From Emticicia agri (GTDB taxonomy: Bacteria; Bacteroidota; Bacteroidia; Cytophagales; Spirosomataceae): DNA of 64,000 nucleotides. The stretch lies in NCBI RefSeq assembly GCF_004168285.1, contig NZ_SEWF01000003.1, positions 62,001-126,000 of the forward strand, read 5' to 3'. Positions 55,564 through 63,796 of this stretch are shown piece after piece. The notes under the pieces were generated by a model that ran no database searches, was not told the origin of the DNA, and was given only the letters and a program-made list of their open reading frames with translations. Numbering within the stretch: position 1 is the stretch's first letter; each line of letters begins with the position of its first letter. The translations under genes and the position numbers were made by a program.

Positions 55564-55995
55564 TCATGTATTGCTCGACTCAAAAACCTGAGTATTTCCA
55601 TCCGTATAAACAACAATAATTCTTGCTACATTACCATGCCCGAAATTAGGCAAAATTGTGCTGCTGAGATTTTGTTGTGGTGTAGCATTATCCGCAATTT
55701 TCCTTTCAAGCGATTCTCGGGAGGCAAATATAGGCCTCTTTTGTTGTGTAACTGCTTGATTATTAGTGACTTGTGATAATGCTTGAGTCTCATTTTCTTC
55801 ATCTTCTAAAAACCAATCGAAGCCAAGTTCAGGGTATCTTTTGTAAATTTTTTGAACAATCTCTAAACTGGGCTTATTTCTGTCAGATAAAATGTGTGAT
55901 ATGCTCGGTCTGGGCACTCCAATTTCATCTGCAAACTTAGTAGAGGTCAAATCTTTGTCATTAATAAATCGGCGAATCTTCTCATTTAATTTCAT
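55564..55995 (-). CDS. XRE-family transcriptional regulator
   Basis: A 143-aa DNA-binding repressor. The helix-turn-helix (about 5-60) has LNEKIRRFINDKDLTSTKFADEIGVPRPSISHILSDRNKPSLEIVQKI; the C-terminal half has a linker and the ending ARIIVVYTDGNTQVFE, a common tail of Bacteroidota XRE regulators (IVVFYxDxTFxxY-like). The frame extends upstream to 56037 but ATG at 55995 gives the family start. Its own promoter and several GTAAAC/GTTTAC sites lie upstream, so it is probably autoregulated, as in phage and plasmid repressors. Confidence 0.85.
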   Translation of the reverse strand: MKLNEKIRRFINDKDLTSTKFADEIGVPRPSISHILSDRNKPSLEIVQKIYKRYPELGFDWFLEDEENETQALSQVTNNQAVTQQKRPIFASRESLERKIADNATPQQNLSSTILPNFGHGNVARIIVVYTDGNTQVFESSNT

Positions 55996-56025
55996 AAACA
56001 GTTTACAATTATATTTATAAATAAT

Positions 56026-56048
56026 AGATGTAAACAAAAGTAAACACT
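56026..56048. promoter_or_regulatory. GTAAAC operator pair
   Basis: GATGTAAAC and AAGTAAAC lie side by side in the leader of the XRE gene, between its presumed transcription start and the coding sequence. A third GTTTAC lies at 56000-56005. They resemble the palindrome at 56145-56167. Confidence 0.5.
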
Positions 56049-56087
56049 AATTCTAAATGTTAATTAACAATTATAAACATCACATTA

Positions 56088-56118
56088 CAAATATAAATTG
56101 TTTAAAAATGAAAACCAA
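56088..56118 (-). promoter_or_regulatory. Promoter of the XRE regulator gene
   Basis: On the minus strand: TTG (56118-56116), a 20-nt spacer and TATATTTG (56095-56088), a perfect fit to the consensus. Transcription would start near 56081. Confidence 0.7.
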
Positions 56119-56139
56119 ATACTTTTGTAAATATATTTG
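56098..56139 (+). promoter_or_regulatory. Divergent rightward promoter region
   Basis: TTG (56098-56100), 19-nt spacer and TACTTTTG (56120-56127), with a second box TATATTTG at 56132-56139. The start site would fall at about 56134-56146, immediately before or in the operator palindrome. The region overlaps the XRE promoter back to back. Confidence 0.5.
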
Positions 56140-56144
56140 TATAG

Positions 56145-56167
56145 ATGTAAACAGTATGTGTTTACAT
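56145..56167. promoter_or_regulatory. Perfect operator palindrome of the XRE repressor (inferred)
   Basis: ATGTAAACA and TGTTTACAT face each other across GTATG (9-bp perfect arms). It covers the start region of the rightward promoter, so a bound repressor would block it. The assignment to the XRE protein is inferred from position and motif repetition. Confidence 0.65.
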
Positions 56168-56490
56168 ATGAAATATAATTGTTAATAGCCTTATTTTCAA
56201 TGAATTATATGATTTAATATGTGTTTATAAGAAGTAGAAGATAAGTTATAAGTAGCGTAGAGTGCTCTCATTGAAATTTCGGAGGACGAAACACAAATCA
56301 CACAGTATGGAAAAAAGCTTATTAGGATAAATTCAACCTATATTTAATAATGTCAAGAAAAAAAAGAATAATATTTACAAACGGAGCTTGTTTATTAATA
56401 GATGTAAACTAAATTTGTATCACGCTTACGTGCTTTCAAACATAATTCATTAAAGATAAATTTAAGTAAAGGTTTAATTTGTAGGTAGAA
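56168..56490. other. Rightward leader with short ORFs and an internal promoter
   Basis: No gene of normal size. A 20-codon frame (56350-56412, beginning MSRKKRIIF) lies within it, and a third GTAAAC site (56404-56409) sits in the spacer of a second promoter: TTG (56388-56390), 19 nt, TAAATTTG (56410-56417). Confidence 0.35.
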
Positions 56491-56613
56491 ATGCCAACAA
56501 TTTGGGATTCAATCGTCAGAAAGTCCTATCTTCTTTTAGATTGGGCTTTTTTTATTTTAGTACTATCAAAAGGCCTATGTTTAGTTTATAACTATTTAGC
56601 CCTTTTTTATTGA
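56491..56613 (+). CDS. Possible small membrane peptide, 40 aa
   Basis: ATG at 56491, stop TGA at 56611-56613. The first part reads MPTIWDSIVRKSYLLLDW, then a hydrophobic stretch FFILVLSKGLCLVY and the end NYLALFY, so one membrane span is likely. It follows the repressor-controlled promoter at 56388-56417 by about 65 nt. A short frame this size can occur by chance in AT-rich DNA, and a terminator-like hairpin (56520-56556) lies within it, so the transcript could instead be a small RNA of about 130 nt. Confidence 0.35.
   Translation: MPTIWDSIVRKSYLLLDWAFFILVLSKGLCLVYNYLALFY
56520..56556 (+). terminator. Possible terminator of a small RNA
   Basis: AGTCCTATCT and AGATTGGGCT pair with one G-T and one mismatch, around TCTTTT, and a seven-T run follows. 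If active it ends a short transcript from the promoter at 56388-56417. Confidence 0.4.
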
Positions 56614-56907
56614 AGTATATATGGCAAGTAAAATGTGATAGAAAATAGAAAACGCTAAAGGTAAATCCAGACTCGGAGTTAATAGATAATCTCAATTAAT
56701 AGCAACCTTATGTTTTATTTATATAGACAAACTGACAGTATATTATATGACTAACTATTTAAGCATGGATAGCGTCCTTTATTTTTCCTCCTTAAAGGTT
56801 TAATGTATATCTAAATCTCTTGGTTATTTTCTTAATAATGAAATTGACTCTACACATAAATAGTTTAATTCTCTTTAATGAAGTATGTATTCTGGCCTAA
56901 CTCGTAA
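56614..56907. other. AT-rich gap, nothing identified
   Basis: No credible gene or strong structure up to the dapD terminator. Confidence 0.4.
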
Positions 56908-56941
56908 CAAAAAAGGCAGTAGTTGATTACTACCGCCTTTA
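56908..56941. terminator. Terminator of dapD
   Basis: GGCAGTAGT and ACTACCGCC pair (one G-T) around TGATT, with an A-run at left, which is a T-run for the minus-strand dapD transcript. Confidence 0.8.
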
Positions 56942-56962
56942 TAAGGTCAATTTAAAATTAAT

Positions 56963-57772
56963 TCAGACTGAGACGTTATTTTCTCTCAGTGCTTCATTCA
57001 GAGAGGTCTTAAGGTCTGTACTTGCTTTTCTCTGGCCTATGATAAGGGCACAAGGTACTCCAAAATCTCCGGCAGGATATTTTTTAGGTAGCATGCCAGG
57101 GATAACTACAGAGTTATCAGGAACATAACCAATGTACTCCTGGCCGGTATTAACATCGATAATTTTAGAACTACTGGTAATAGTTACTCCTGCTCCTAAG
57201 ACGGCTCTTTTGCCTATCCTTGCTCCTTCTACAACTATACAACGGGAGCCAATAAATGCCCCGTCTTCAATGATTACCGGAGAGGCCTGTGCAGGCTCTA
57301 AAACGCCTCCAATGCCTACGCCACCACTTAAATGTACATCTTGCCCTATTTGAGCGCAACTACCTACTGTAGCCCAGGTATCTACCATAGTTCCTGAATC
57401 TACATACGCCCCTATATTAACATAAGAAGGCATTAGAATAACTCCTTTAGCTAAATAAGACCCATATCTCGCTACTGCGGGAGGAACCACCCTTACACCA
57501 ATCTTATCGTATCCTGTTTTTAATTTCATTTTATCATGATATTCGAAGATGCCTACTTCCTGAATATTCATTTGTTGCAGAGGAAAATATAGTATAATGG
57601 CTTTCTTTACCCAATCATTTGTGGTCCAGGTTCCATCTTCATTAGGATTAGAGACGCGGATGATTCCCTCGTTTAATTGGTTAATTATTTCTTCAATTGC
57701 ATTTTTAGTAGCGGGGTCATTAATTAATGAGCGATCTTCCCAAGCAGATTCTATAACTGTTTTTAAAGACAT
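56963..57772 (-). CDS. dapD: Tetrahydrodipicolinate N-succinyltransferase
   Basis: A 269-aa left-handed beta-helix acyltransferase of lysine and diaminopimelate synthesis; it moves succinyl from CoA to tetrahydrodipicolinate in the cytoplasm. The hexapeptide-repeat region (about 105-225) includes GVILMPSYVNIGAYVDSGTMVDTWATVGSCAQIGQDVHLSGGVGIGGVLEP and IEDGAFIGSRCIVVEGARIGKRAVLGAGVTIT. N-terminal helices (WEDRSLINDPATKNAIEEII) are typical. Length fits the family. Confidence 0.95.
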   Translation of the reverse strand: MSLKTVIESAWEDRSLINDPATKNAIEEIINQLNEGIIRVSNPNEDGTWTTNDWVKKAIILYFPLQQMNIQEVGIFEYHDKMKLKTGYDKIGVRVVPPAVARYGSYLAKGVILMPSYVNIGAYVDSGTMVDTWATVGSCAQIGQDVHLSGGVGIGGVLEPAQASPVIIEDGAFIGSRCIVVEGARIGKRAVLGAGVTITSSSKIIDVNTGQEYIGYVPDNSVVIPGMLPKKYPAGDFGVPCALIIGQRKASTDLKTSLNEALRENNVSV

Positions 57773-58351
57773 TTTATGGTTATTTAAAATATTAATATAA
57801 AAATTATAAAGTGTTTATAGTCAATTATTTATGATTAAATTTTAAGTATTTTTTAAGTAAATATAAATAAATTAGTGACATTTACTATACATAAATACAA
57901 AGGTAAGATAATATATTTAAAAAACACAGATGCGGTTCTAAGGTTGTCAGTATTTTAAGTAGTGCTGCATTGCATGCATCTCTCCCCTACTAATTATATC
58001 AAAGCAAAAACTGAGATAGCAATTAAACCTATGATAAAACATTTAAATCATTCAGCGATTGCTCTGTTTTTCTGGTTACAGAAGCATTTTTTGCAATATA
58101 AATCAACGATTAAACTCGAATAATGCAAAATCATTAAATGGTCAGATTAAAACTAAAATATAATAGTCATAATTAACTAATATTTTTAGTTTTAATTACT
58201 AATTAATATTTAGCTTTTTGGTTAAAATTACTAAAAATATTAGTAAACACTAATTAGTAATTAATTATTCTACATTCATTTATTGTCTTTCATTAATATA
58301 AAAATCTTCTTAACTTGCACTATCGTACCACTTAAACCAAATTATTTTAAA
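57773..58351. other. AT-rich gap between dapD and gap with inverted repeat
   Basis: No gene. ACTAATATTTTTAGT (58176-58190) and its exact reverse complement (58230-58244) are separated by 39 nt of ACTAATTA/TTAGTAATTA-rich sequence. It lies about 110 nt upstream of the gap start and may be regulatory. Confidence 0.5.
58176..58244. repeat. 15-bp perfect inverted repeat upstream of gap
   Basis: Arms at 58176-58190 and 58230-58244. The centre holds further ACTAATTA-like repeats. In a region this AT-rich some chance pairing is expected, but 15 of 15 is notable. Confidence 0.6.
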
Positions 58352-59359
58352 ATGTCACAAATAAAGGTAGCTATTAATGGGTTTGGACGAATTGGAAGAC
58401 TCGCCTATCGTCAAATTTATAATATGGATGGAATTGATGTAGTTGCAATTAATGATTTAACCAGCCCATCAGCTCTTGCTCATTTGCTAAAATATGACAG
58501 TGCTCAAGGTAGATTTGATGCAGAAGTAAAATCTACAGATAATAGCATTCTCGTTAATGGAGAAGAAATCAAAATTTATGCTCAAAAGAATCCGGCAGAA
58601 ATTCCTTGGGGAACTCATGAAGTGGATGTAGTTTTAGAATGTACTGGATTTTTTACTGATAAAGATAAAGCTGCCGCACATTTAACGGCCGGAGCAAAAC
58701 GAGTTATTATTAGTGCTCCTGCTACAGGAGATTTAAAAACTATCGTATTCAATGTAAATCATGAAATACTTGATGGTAGTGAAACTATTATTAGTTGTGC
58801 AAGTTGTACTACCAACTGTTTAGCCCCAATGGCCAAAGCACTTAATGACACATTTGGAATTATATTAGGTAGTATGACTACTGTTCATGCTTATACAAAC
58901 GACCAAAATACGTTAGATGCTCCACATGCGAAGGGTGATTTACGTAGAGCGAGAGCTGCTGCTGCCAATATAGTTCCAAATAGCACTGGTGCAGCAAAAG
59001 CTATTGGCTTAGTTTTACCTGAATTGAAAGGTAAACTTGATGGTGGTGCTCAACGTGTTCCAACAATTACAGGAAGTTTAACTGAATTAACAACTGTTTT
59101 AGATAAAACTGTAACTGTTCAAGAAGTTAATGCGGCAATGAAGGCAGCAAGCAATGAAAGTTTCGGCTATACCGAAGATGAAATTGTGAGCAGTGATATT
59201 ATTGGTATTAACTTTGGAAGTTTATTTGATGCCACTCAAACCAAAGTTGTTACCGTTGGTGACAAACAATTAGTTAAAACTGTGAGCTGGTACGATAATG
59301 AAATGAGTTATGTGAGTCAATTAGTTAGAACGGTAAAGTACTTTGCTACACTCATATAG
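58352..59359 (+). CDS. gap: Glyceraldehyde-3-phosphate dehydrogenase, type I
   Basis: A 335-aa NAD-dependent glycolytic enzyme. [18 protein letters not shown] is the NAD Rossmann start; [13 protein letters not shown] contains the active-site Cys; [43 protein letters not shown] is the typical loop and [16 protein letters not shown] the end. The frame continues upstream to 58283, but ATG at 58352 ([12 protein letters not shown]) is the family start. It faces the minus-strand neighbours on both sides. A fragment of a diverged copy lies at 55112-55306 in the same orientation. Confidence 0.96.
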   Translation: MSQIKVAINGFGRIGRLAYRQIYNMDGIDVVAINDLTSPSALAHLLKYDSAQGRFDAEVKSTDNSILVNGEEIKIYAQKNPAEIPWGTHEVDVVLECTGFFTDKDKAAAHLTAGAKRVIISAPATGDLKTIVFNVNHEILDGSETIISCASCTTNCLAPMAKALNDTFGIILGSMTTVHAYTNDQNTLDAPHAKGDLRRARAAAANIVPNSTGAAKAIGLVLPELKGKLDGGAQRVPTITGSLTELTTVLDKTVTVQEVNAAMKAASNESFGYTEDEIVSSDIIGINFGSLFDATQTKVVTVGDKQLVKTVSWYDNEMSYVSQLVRTVKYFATLI

Positions 59360-59373
59360 TATTAGTTTAACAG

Positions 59374-59422
59374 TAAAAAAGGTCGATTTCAAGATTTTAT
59401 AATCCTAAAATCGACCTTTTTC
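59374..59422. terminator. Bidirectional terminator between gap and trmB
   Basis: AAAAAGGTCGATTT and AAATCGACCTTTTT pair over 14 bp, with A- and T-runs in the stem. Confidence 0.9.
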
Positions 59423-59424
59423 TT

Positions 59425-60078
59425 TTATGGTTTGGCAGCTAAATAATTTATTTTAAATCCTTTTTCAACGAATAATCTTTCGTAATGTGTCACTATGTAA
59501 TGATGTTCTGCTAACAATTCAGAATTATATAAATCAGTGGTATACCTTAATATAGTGTAATTAGCCTCTACAAATGTCTTTAAGGAGTACTCAAAAAGAC
59601 CACAATTGTCTGTTTTGAAGTAGAAATTTCCATTCGATTTTAAAACTTTCCGATACAAATTCAGGTAATTAGTATTGGTTAGTCGCTTCTTTTCTTCTTT
59701 GTCTCTTGGTTGTGGGTCAGGATGAATAAGCCAAATTTCATCAACTTCTTGTTCTTTAAAAAATTCCTCCAAAAAGGCAATTGGAGTTCGCAAAAATGCC
59801 ACATTTTTCAATCCTGCTTCTATAGCTCTCTTGCTACCGCGAGCAATCCTATCGCCTTTGATATCTATCCCAATGAAATTTTTTTCAGGAAATTTCTTAG
59901 CTAATCCAACAGTATATTCTCCTTTCCCACATGCTAATTCTAACACGATTGGATTATCATTTCTAAAATACTCTTTTCTCCATTGACCTTTTACGATAGT
60001 ATATAATTCCTTCCCTCTCTCAATTACATTATCAGCCTGAGCATTGTGTATAAATCTGGGTAATTTTTGTCGTGCCAC
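59425..60078 (-). CDS. trmB: tRNA (guanine-46 N7)-methyltransferase
   Basis: A 217-aa SAM enzyme that makes m7G46 in the tRNA variable loop. LELACGKGEYTVGLAKKFPEKNFIGIDIKGDRIARG is the SAM motif; IWLIHPDPQPRDKEEKKRLTNTNYL is the catalytic family block; FYFKTDNCGLFEYS follows. The start is GTG at 60078 (ARQKLPRF), and length fits. It ends right beside the shared terminator with gap. Confidence 0.93.
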   Translation of the reverse strand: MARQKLPRFIHNAQADNVIERGKELYTIVKGQWRKEYFRNDNPIVLELACGKGEYTVGLAKKFPEKNFIGIDIKGDRIARGSKRAIEAGLKNVAFLRTPIAFLEEFFKEQEVDEIWLIHPDPQPRDKEEKKRLTNTNYLNLYRKVLKSNGNFYFKTDNCGLFEYSLKTFVEANYTILRYTTDLYNSELLAEHHYIVTHYERLFVEKGFKINYLAAKP

Positions 60079-60142
60079 TCTCCTACTTAATTAGAATTTA
60101 TTAAAATTATTAAAAGTATTATTCTTAAAAAAAATATTATGC

Positions 60143-61462
60143 TTATAGTTCACTTAATTCAGCTACTACAAATGTACTGCCACCTATGTAAATAAAATCC
60201 TCTTTTCTGGCAATTTCTCTCGCTTTTTCTAGTGCATCATTCACGCTGAGAATTGAATATCCTTTAAGTCCTATCGACTCAGCAATTTCTATCAAATTCT
60301 CAGAGGCCATAGAACGAGGTGAATTTGCCTGACAAAAGAAATAAATCGCCTCTTTAGGAAACAACTGTAAGATTTCTGCTACATTCTTTTCTTTCACAAA
60401 TCCTAATATAAAATATTTTTGACCCTTAATATATCCAGTCTTTTCTAATTTCTCTATTTGATTTAATACGATATTTAAACCATGTTCGTTATGACCTGTA
60501 TCACAAACAGTGAGTGGCTTGTCACCTAAAATTTGCCATCGACCTTTTAAACCTGTCAAGGAAACTACATTGGAAATTCCTCTCCTTAAAGCCTCATCGG
60601 ATATAGTAAATCCTATACCTTTTAATACCTCAATTGATTGAAAAACTCCGGTTAAATTCTTTAGTTGATAATTGCCAATTAGTTGAGACTCTACTGCTTC
60701 AAGTCTTATATTACCTTCTCTATCATACACATCAACCATTAAACTATAGTTCCATGATAAAGATGTTCTATTCTCTAAAATTTTGTATTTATCCTCAGCA
60801 AAAAAAATTGGTGAATTTTGTTCAATAGCTTTACCAATAAAAACTGGTGCAGTCTCTTGATTTCGCTCTGATATTACAACCGGAGTTTGGTATTTAATAA
60901 TTCCCGCTTTTTCATATGCAATTTTTGGTAAGGTGTCTCCTAAAATATCCATATGGTCAAATCCAATATTGGTTATGATAGAAAGTAAAGGTTGAATAAT
61001 ATTTGTTGAATCAAGCCTTCCTCCTAATCCGACTTCTATGACTGCTATATCTACGTTCTCTTCAGCAAAAAAACTGAAAGCAAGCGCAACGCTTAATTCA
61101 AAAAAAGACGGTTTAAGTGCTTCTATAAAGTCTTTATTTATATTAACAAAGTCTACAACCTTCGCCTTTTCAATAGATTTACCATCTATTCTGAATCTTT
61201 CTGTATAGTCTTTTAAATGTGGAGAGGTATAAAGGCCTGTCTTATATCCTGCGCAATTGAGTATGCAGGCCATATAATGAGAAGTGCTTCCTTTCCCATT
61301 TGTACCTGCTATATGAATGCTTTTAAATTTGTTCTGAGGATTACCAAGGTGCTCACAAAGGGCAAGTATATTTTCAAAACCCGGTTTATACGCCTTTGCT
61401 CCTACTTTATGAAAAACCGGGAGCATGTGGTACAGATAATCAATCGTTTCTTCGTAGTTCAT
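60143..61462 (-). CDS. folC: Bifunctional folylpolyglutamate synthase / dihydrofolate synthase
   Basis: A 439-aa Mur-ligase-family enzyme that makes dihydrofolate from dihydropteroate and then adds glutamates. IHIAGTNGKGSTSHYMACIL is the ATP P-loop, GLYTSPHLKDYTERFRIDG the folate loop, AVIEVGLGGRLDSTN the metal site, and ITNIGFDHMDILGDTLPKIAYEKAGIIK the Lys carbamate region. It covers the whole family length. The C-terminal Rossmann domain has CDTGHNEHGLNIVL. Confidence 0.93.
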   Translation of the reverse strand: MNYEETIDYLYHMLPVFHKVGAKAYKPGFENILALCEHLGNPQNKFKSIHIAGTNGKGSTSHYMACILNCAGYKTGLYTSPHLKDYTERFRIDGKSIEKAKVVDFVNINKDFIEALKPSFFELSVALAFSFFAEENVDIAVIEVGLGGRLDSTNIIQPLLSIITNIGFDHMDILGDTLPKIAYEKAGIIKYQTPVVISERNQETAPVFIGKAIEQNSPIFFAEDKYKILENRTSLSWNYSLMVDVYDREGNIRLEAVESQLIGNYQLKNLTGVFQSIEVLKGIGFTISDEALRRGISNVVSLTGLKGRWQILGDKPLTVCDTGHNEHGLNIVLNQIEKLEKTGYIKGQKYFILGFVKEKNVAEILQLFPKEAIYFFCQANSPRSMASENLIEIAESIGLKGYSILSVNDALEKAREIARKEDFIYIGGSTFVVAELSEL

Positions 61463-61469
61463 TACAAAT

Positions 61470-61496
61470 AAAAAAAGGTGATAATTAAATCACCTT
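61470..61496 (-). terminator. Terminator of the TonB-like gene
   Basis: AAGGTGAT and ATCACCTT pair perfectly around AATTAA; on the minus strand a run of T follows, upstream of folC. Confidence 0.8.
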
Positions 61497-61554
61497 GTTT
61501 GTATTCTGCAAAAATACTAAAGATTTCTAAATATTCGCTTTAGCTTTTCCTTAA

Positions 61555-62562
61555 TTAGTTGCCTGATTGAATATTGATAGTAATAGTTCCGCTTGCTCTT
61601 GGTGGTGGTGTCCCTGCCGGAGTCAATACGGAACTTAGTTTTTGTTGGATGTAATTCTTATAAAAGTTTTGCACTGCAGGGCTTACTGTTGATTCAACTA
61701 CACTAATTCCGACCACATCACCTGAATCATCAACCGTTACTTTAAAAACAATTTTACCCGTTTCACTTGACCCATCATTTGGTAAGGACAATTTCCTTTT
61801 ATTCCAACCACTTAAACCACCGATCGACGCGCCTGAACCTCCTCCTTTGCCAGGATTACCATACAGGCTTTTTCCGTCAAGTGTCCCTCTTGGGTCTCCT
61901 TTATCTCCCACTTCTCCCTTTTTTCCATCACCATTATTGTTGCCACCTATTCCATCTCTGGTACCAATGGTTCCATTTGAATTAGAATTCGAGCCATTGG
62001 CACCATTAGAACCTTTTGATCCTTTCTTGAATAATGAACCGTCATCTACAGTTCTTTTAGGAGGTTCTGGTTTAACCGGCTCAGGTTTTGGTGCCTCTGT
62101 TTTAGCTTTAGTTTCTACAGGAGTTACTTTTACAACAGGTTTGGTTTCTATTTTCTTTACAGGTTTATCATTCTCTTTTTCTTCAACCGGGCTGTCTTCC
62201 TTTGAGGTAATTACAGGTTTAGCCTGTACCTCCTTCACTTTAACCTTTATTGGTTTTTCCGCTACCGGAGGTGGAGTAACCACAGGCTTAACCTTTAGTA
62301 GTTTTGCTTCCTCTTGCTTAGCTGCCGGTTTTACATCATAATTATTGGGAGATGGATTTGCTTTATTGGTTGTTTGTATATCTCCACTACCCACCAGATC
62401 TATTCCATAATTTAATTCAACACCCTCCGGTTCTTCAAGAGGTGTGTACATTAATTTCAGAAAAAATAAAATGGTTAGAAAAGAACCATAAATAACCAGA
62501 CTAATAACAAACGCCAAAGGTTGATTCTTTTTATTGTCTTCGGAAAGCGTTGCTGTTTGCAT
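61555..62562 (-). CDS. TonB-like energy-transducing protein with Gly-rich linker
   Basis: A 335-aa protein with a TonB-like plan: cytoplasmic N-terminus, one membrane span (about 14-36), a long Pro/Lys/Glu-rich periplasmic linker (about 60-170), a Gly/Asn-rich collagen-like section (GSNGANGSNSNSNG, GGNNNGDG, GEVGDKGDPRG, about 180-230) and a C-terminal domain (about 255-335) ending VVGISVVESTVSPAVQNFY...ASGTITINIQ, as in Bacteroidota TonB-family proteins. It would carry energy from ExbB/ExbD to outer-membrane receptors; neither is in the window. Confidence 0.78.
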   Translation of the reverse strand: MQTATLSEDNKKNQPLAFVISLVIYGSFLTILFFLKLMYTPLEEPEGVELNYGIDLVGSGDIQTTNKANPSPNNYDVKPAAKQEEAKLLKVKPVVTPPPVAEKPIKVKVKEVQAKPVITSKEDSPVEEKENDKPVKKIETKPVVKVTPVETKAKTEAPKPEPVKPEPPKRTVDDGSLFKKGSKGSNGANGSNSNSNGTIGTRDGIGGNNNGDGKKGEVGDKGDPRGTLDGKSLYGNPGKGGGSGASIGGLSGWNKRKLSLPNDGSSETGKIVFKVTVDDSGDVVGISVVESTVSPAVQNFYKNYIQQKLSSVLTPAGTPPPRASGTITINIQSGN

Positions 62563-62597
62563 TTATAATATAAATTATTGTTGAACAAGAAAATATA

Positions 62598-62626
62598 AAA
62601 AAACCTGTAAGTGATGCTTACAGGTT
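62598..62626 (-). terminator. Terminator of the SPOR protein gene
   Basis: AACCTGTAAG and CTTACAGGTT pair perfectly around TGATG; on the minus strand a T-run follows. Confidence 0.85.
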
Positions 62627-62647
62627 CAAAAATATATCGAAAACTCT

Positions 62648-63769
62648 CTATTTACTCTTAACTATGGCTGGTTTCTCGCCTAACAAGCTCTGATGTCTTT
62701 CTGCAATTACCTGAGCCTCTTCAAATGTATCAGATTCAGCAGCAATTACTTTCATAAGGCTGCCAAACTGCACAACTCTTGGTGAAAAACCATTTTTAAG
62801 TAAATTCGCACTAAGCTTTTCTACGTTTTCTTTACTTCTAAAAATCCCGGAAACAATTAAATAACGCTTTTCTGTGTTAATTATTGTTGATTTCGTCTCG
62901 TCACTCTTTGGTATTTCAGGAAGTTTTTGTTCTTTCTTTGTTTCAGTGATGTTTTCAGTGTTCTTGGTCTCAGTTTTAAGAACTGGAGCAATCTCTTCAT
63001 TCTTTCCCTCTAAAACCTCCTTCTTATTGAAAACGGGTTTAATAATTTCATACTCAGAAGGAGAAGTTTTATCAGTATCTTTAACTACTTTATTAGCAGA
63101 CTCTTCTCTTCTTGGAATATAATCTAAAGGATTAAAACTACTTTTTGTGGAGGTTTCGTCACCTTTTGAATTTGAAAACAATACAAAGAACAGGCCTGAC
63201 GATAACAATAATACTGGCAACGAATATAAAACATAAGTCCACTTTGAATGTGTCCCAGTAGTTGAATAGGAACTATCATGAACAAGCATTTCATCATCAT
63301 CCGCATCAAAAGTCTTGCTTAATTTATAGTTCTGTTTTTCGACCTTTCTCGGAAAAATGCTATCGAAGCCAAAGCTCTCGCTAAAGAAATTATTTCTTCG
63401 GTCAGGGTCAAAAACTAAATTATTTTCTTCGTTTAATGAAAAATCCCCGATTTTTTCAAAATGAAATGATTTCTCATTATCTAATGATGATTTAATTTCA
63501 GTTACAAAATTCTGAATAGTTCTTTTTGCTTCATCAATTGTTACACTTTCTCTTCTGGATATATAGGTAGCTAATAGCCCATCATCTTGCTTTAAAATCT
63601 CATTGAAAGCAATTCTTTTCTGAGGAGGCATAAGGGAACCGCTGATATCATTAAAACTTGATGGCATATAATTAGCGATAAATGCCCCAAAATTAGGGAC
63701 AGTTACGTAATCATGCTCATAAAGTAGTGTTCTGATGTATTCTGCAACAGGCTTCATAGGGCTTAACAT
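62648..63769 (-). CDS. HU-CCDC81 and SPOR domain membrane protein
   Basis: A 373-aa protein. Residues about 5-140 are a bacterial HU-CCDC81-type domain (AEYIRTLLYEHDYVTVPNFGAFIANY, KRIAFNEILKQDDGLLATYISRRESVTIDEA). A membrane span (about 175-195) follows, then a Lys/Glu/Thr-rich linker and a C-terminal SPOR domain (about 300-373; RYLIVSGIFRSKENVEKLSANLLKNGFSPRVVQ). SPOR binds denuded peptidoglycan at the septum, so it probably links division or wall remodelling to a cytoplasmic DNA-like domain. A Met at 63757 is an equally possible start. Confidence 0.85.
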   Translation of the reverse strand: MLSPMKPVAEYIRTLLYEHDYVTVPNFGAFIANYMPSSFNDISGSLMPPQKRIAFNEILKQDDGLLATYISRRESVTIDEAKRTIQNFVTEIKSSLDNEKSFHFEKIGDFSLNEENNLVFDPDRRNNFFSESFGFDSIFPRKVEKQNYKLSKTFDADDDEMLVHDSSYSTTGTHSKWTYVLYSLPVLLLSSGLFFVLFSNSKGDETSTKSSFNPLDYIPRREESANKVVKDTDKTSPSEYEIIKPVFNKKEVLEGKNEEIAPVLKTETKNTENITETKKEQKLPEIPKSDETKSTIINTEKRYLIVSGIFRSKENVEKLSANLLKNGFSPRVVQFGSLMKVIAAESDTFEEAQVIAERHQSLLGEKPAIVKSK

Positions 63770-63796
63770 TATTTGGGGAGCAATCTTTATGCTAAA

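Noticed and set aside
61847-62341. Open frame of 164 codons antisense to the TonB-like gene
   Set aside because: The Pro/Lys/Glu-rich codons of the real gene create Ser/Thr/Phe/Gly-rich antisense sequence; low complexity, no family.
62874-63122. Antisense 82-codon frame in the SPOR protein gene
   Set aside because: Low-complexity mirror of the Lys/Glu/Thr linker; no support.
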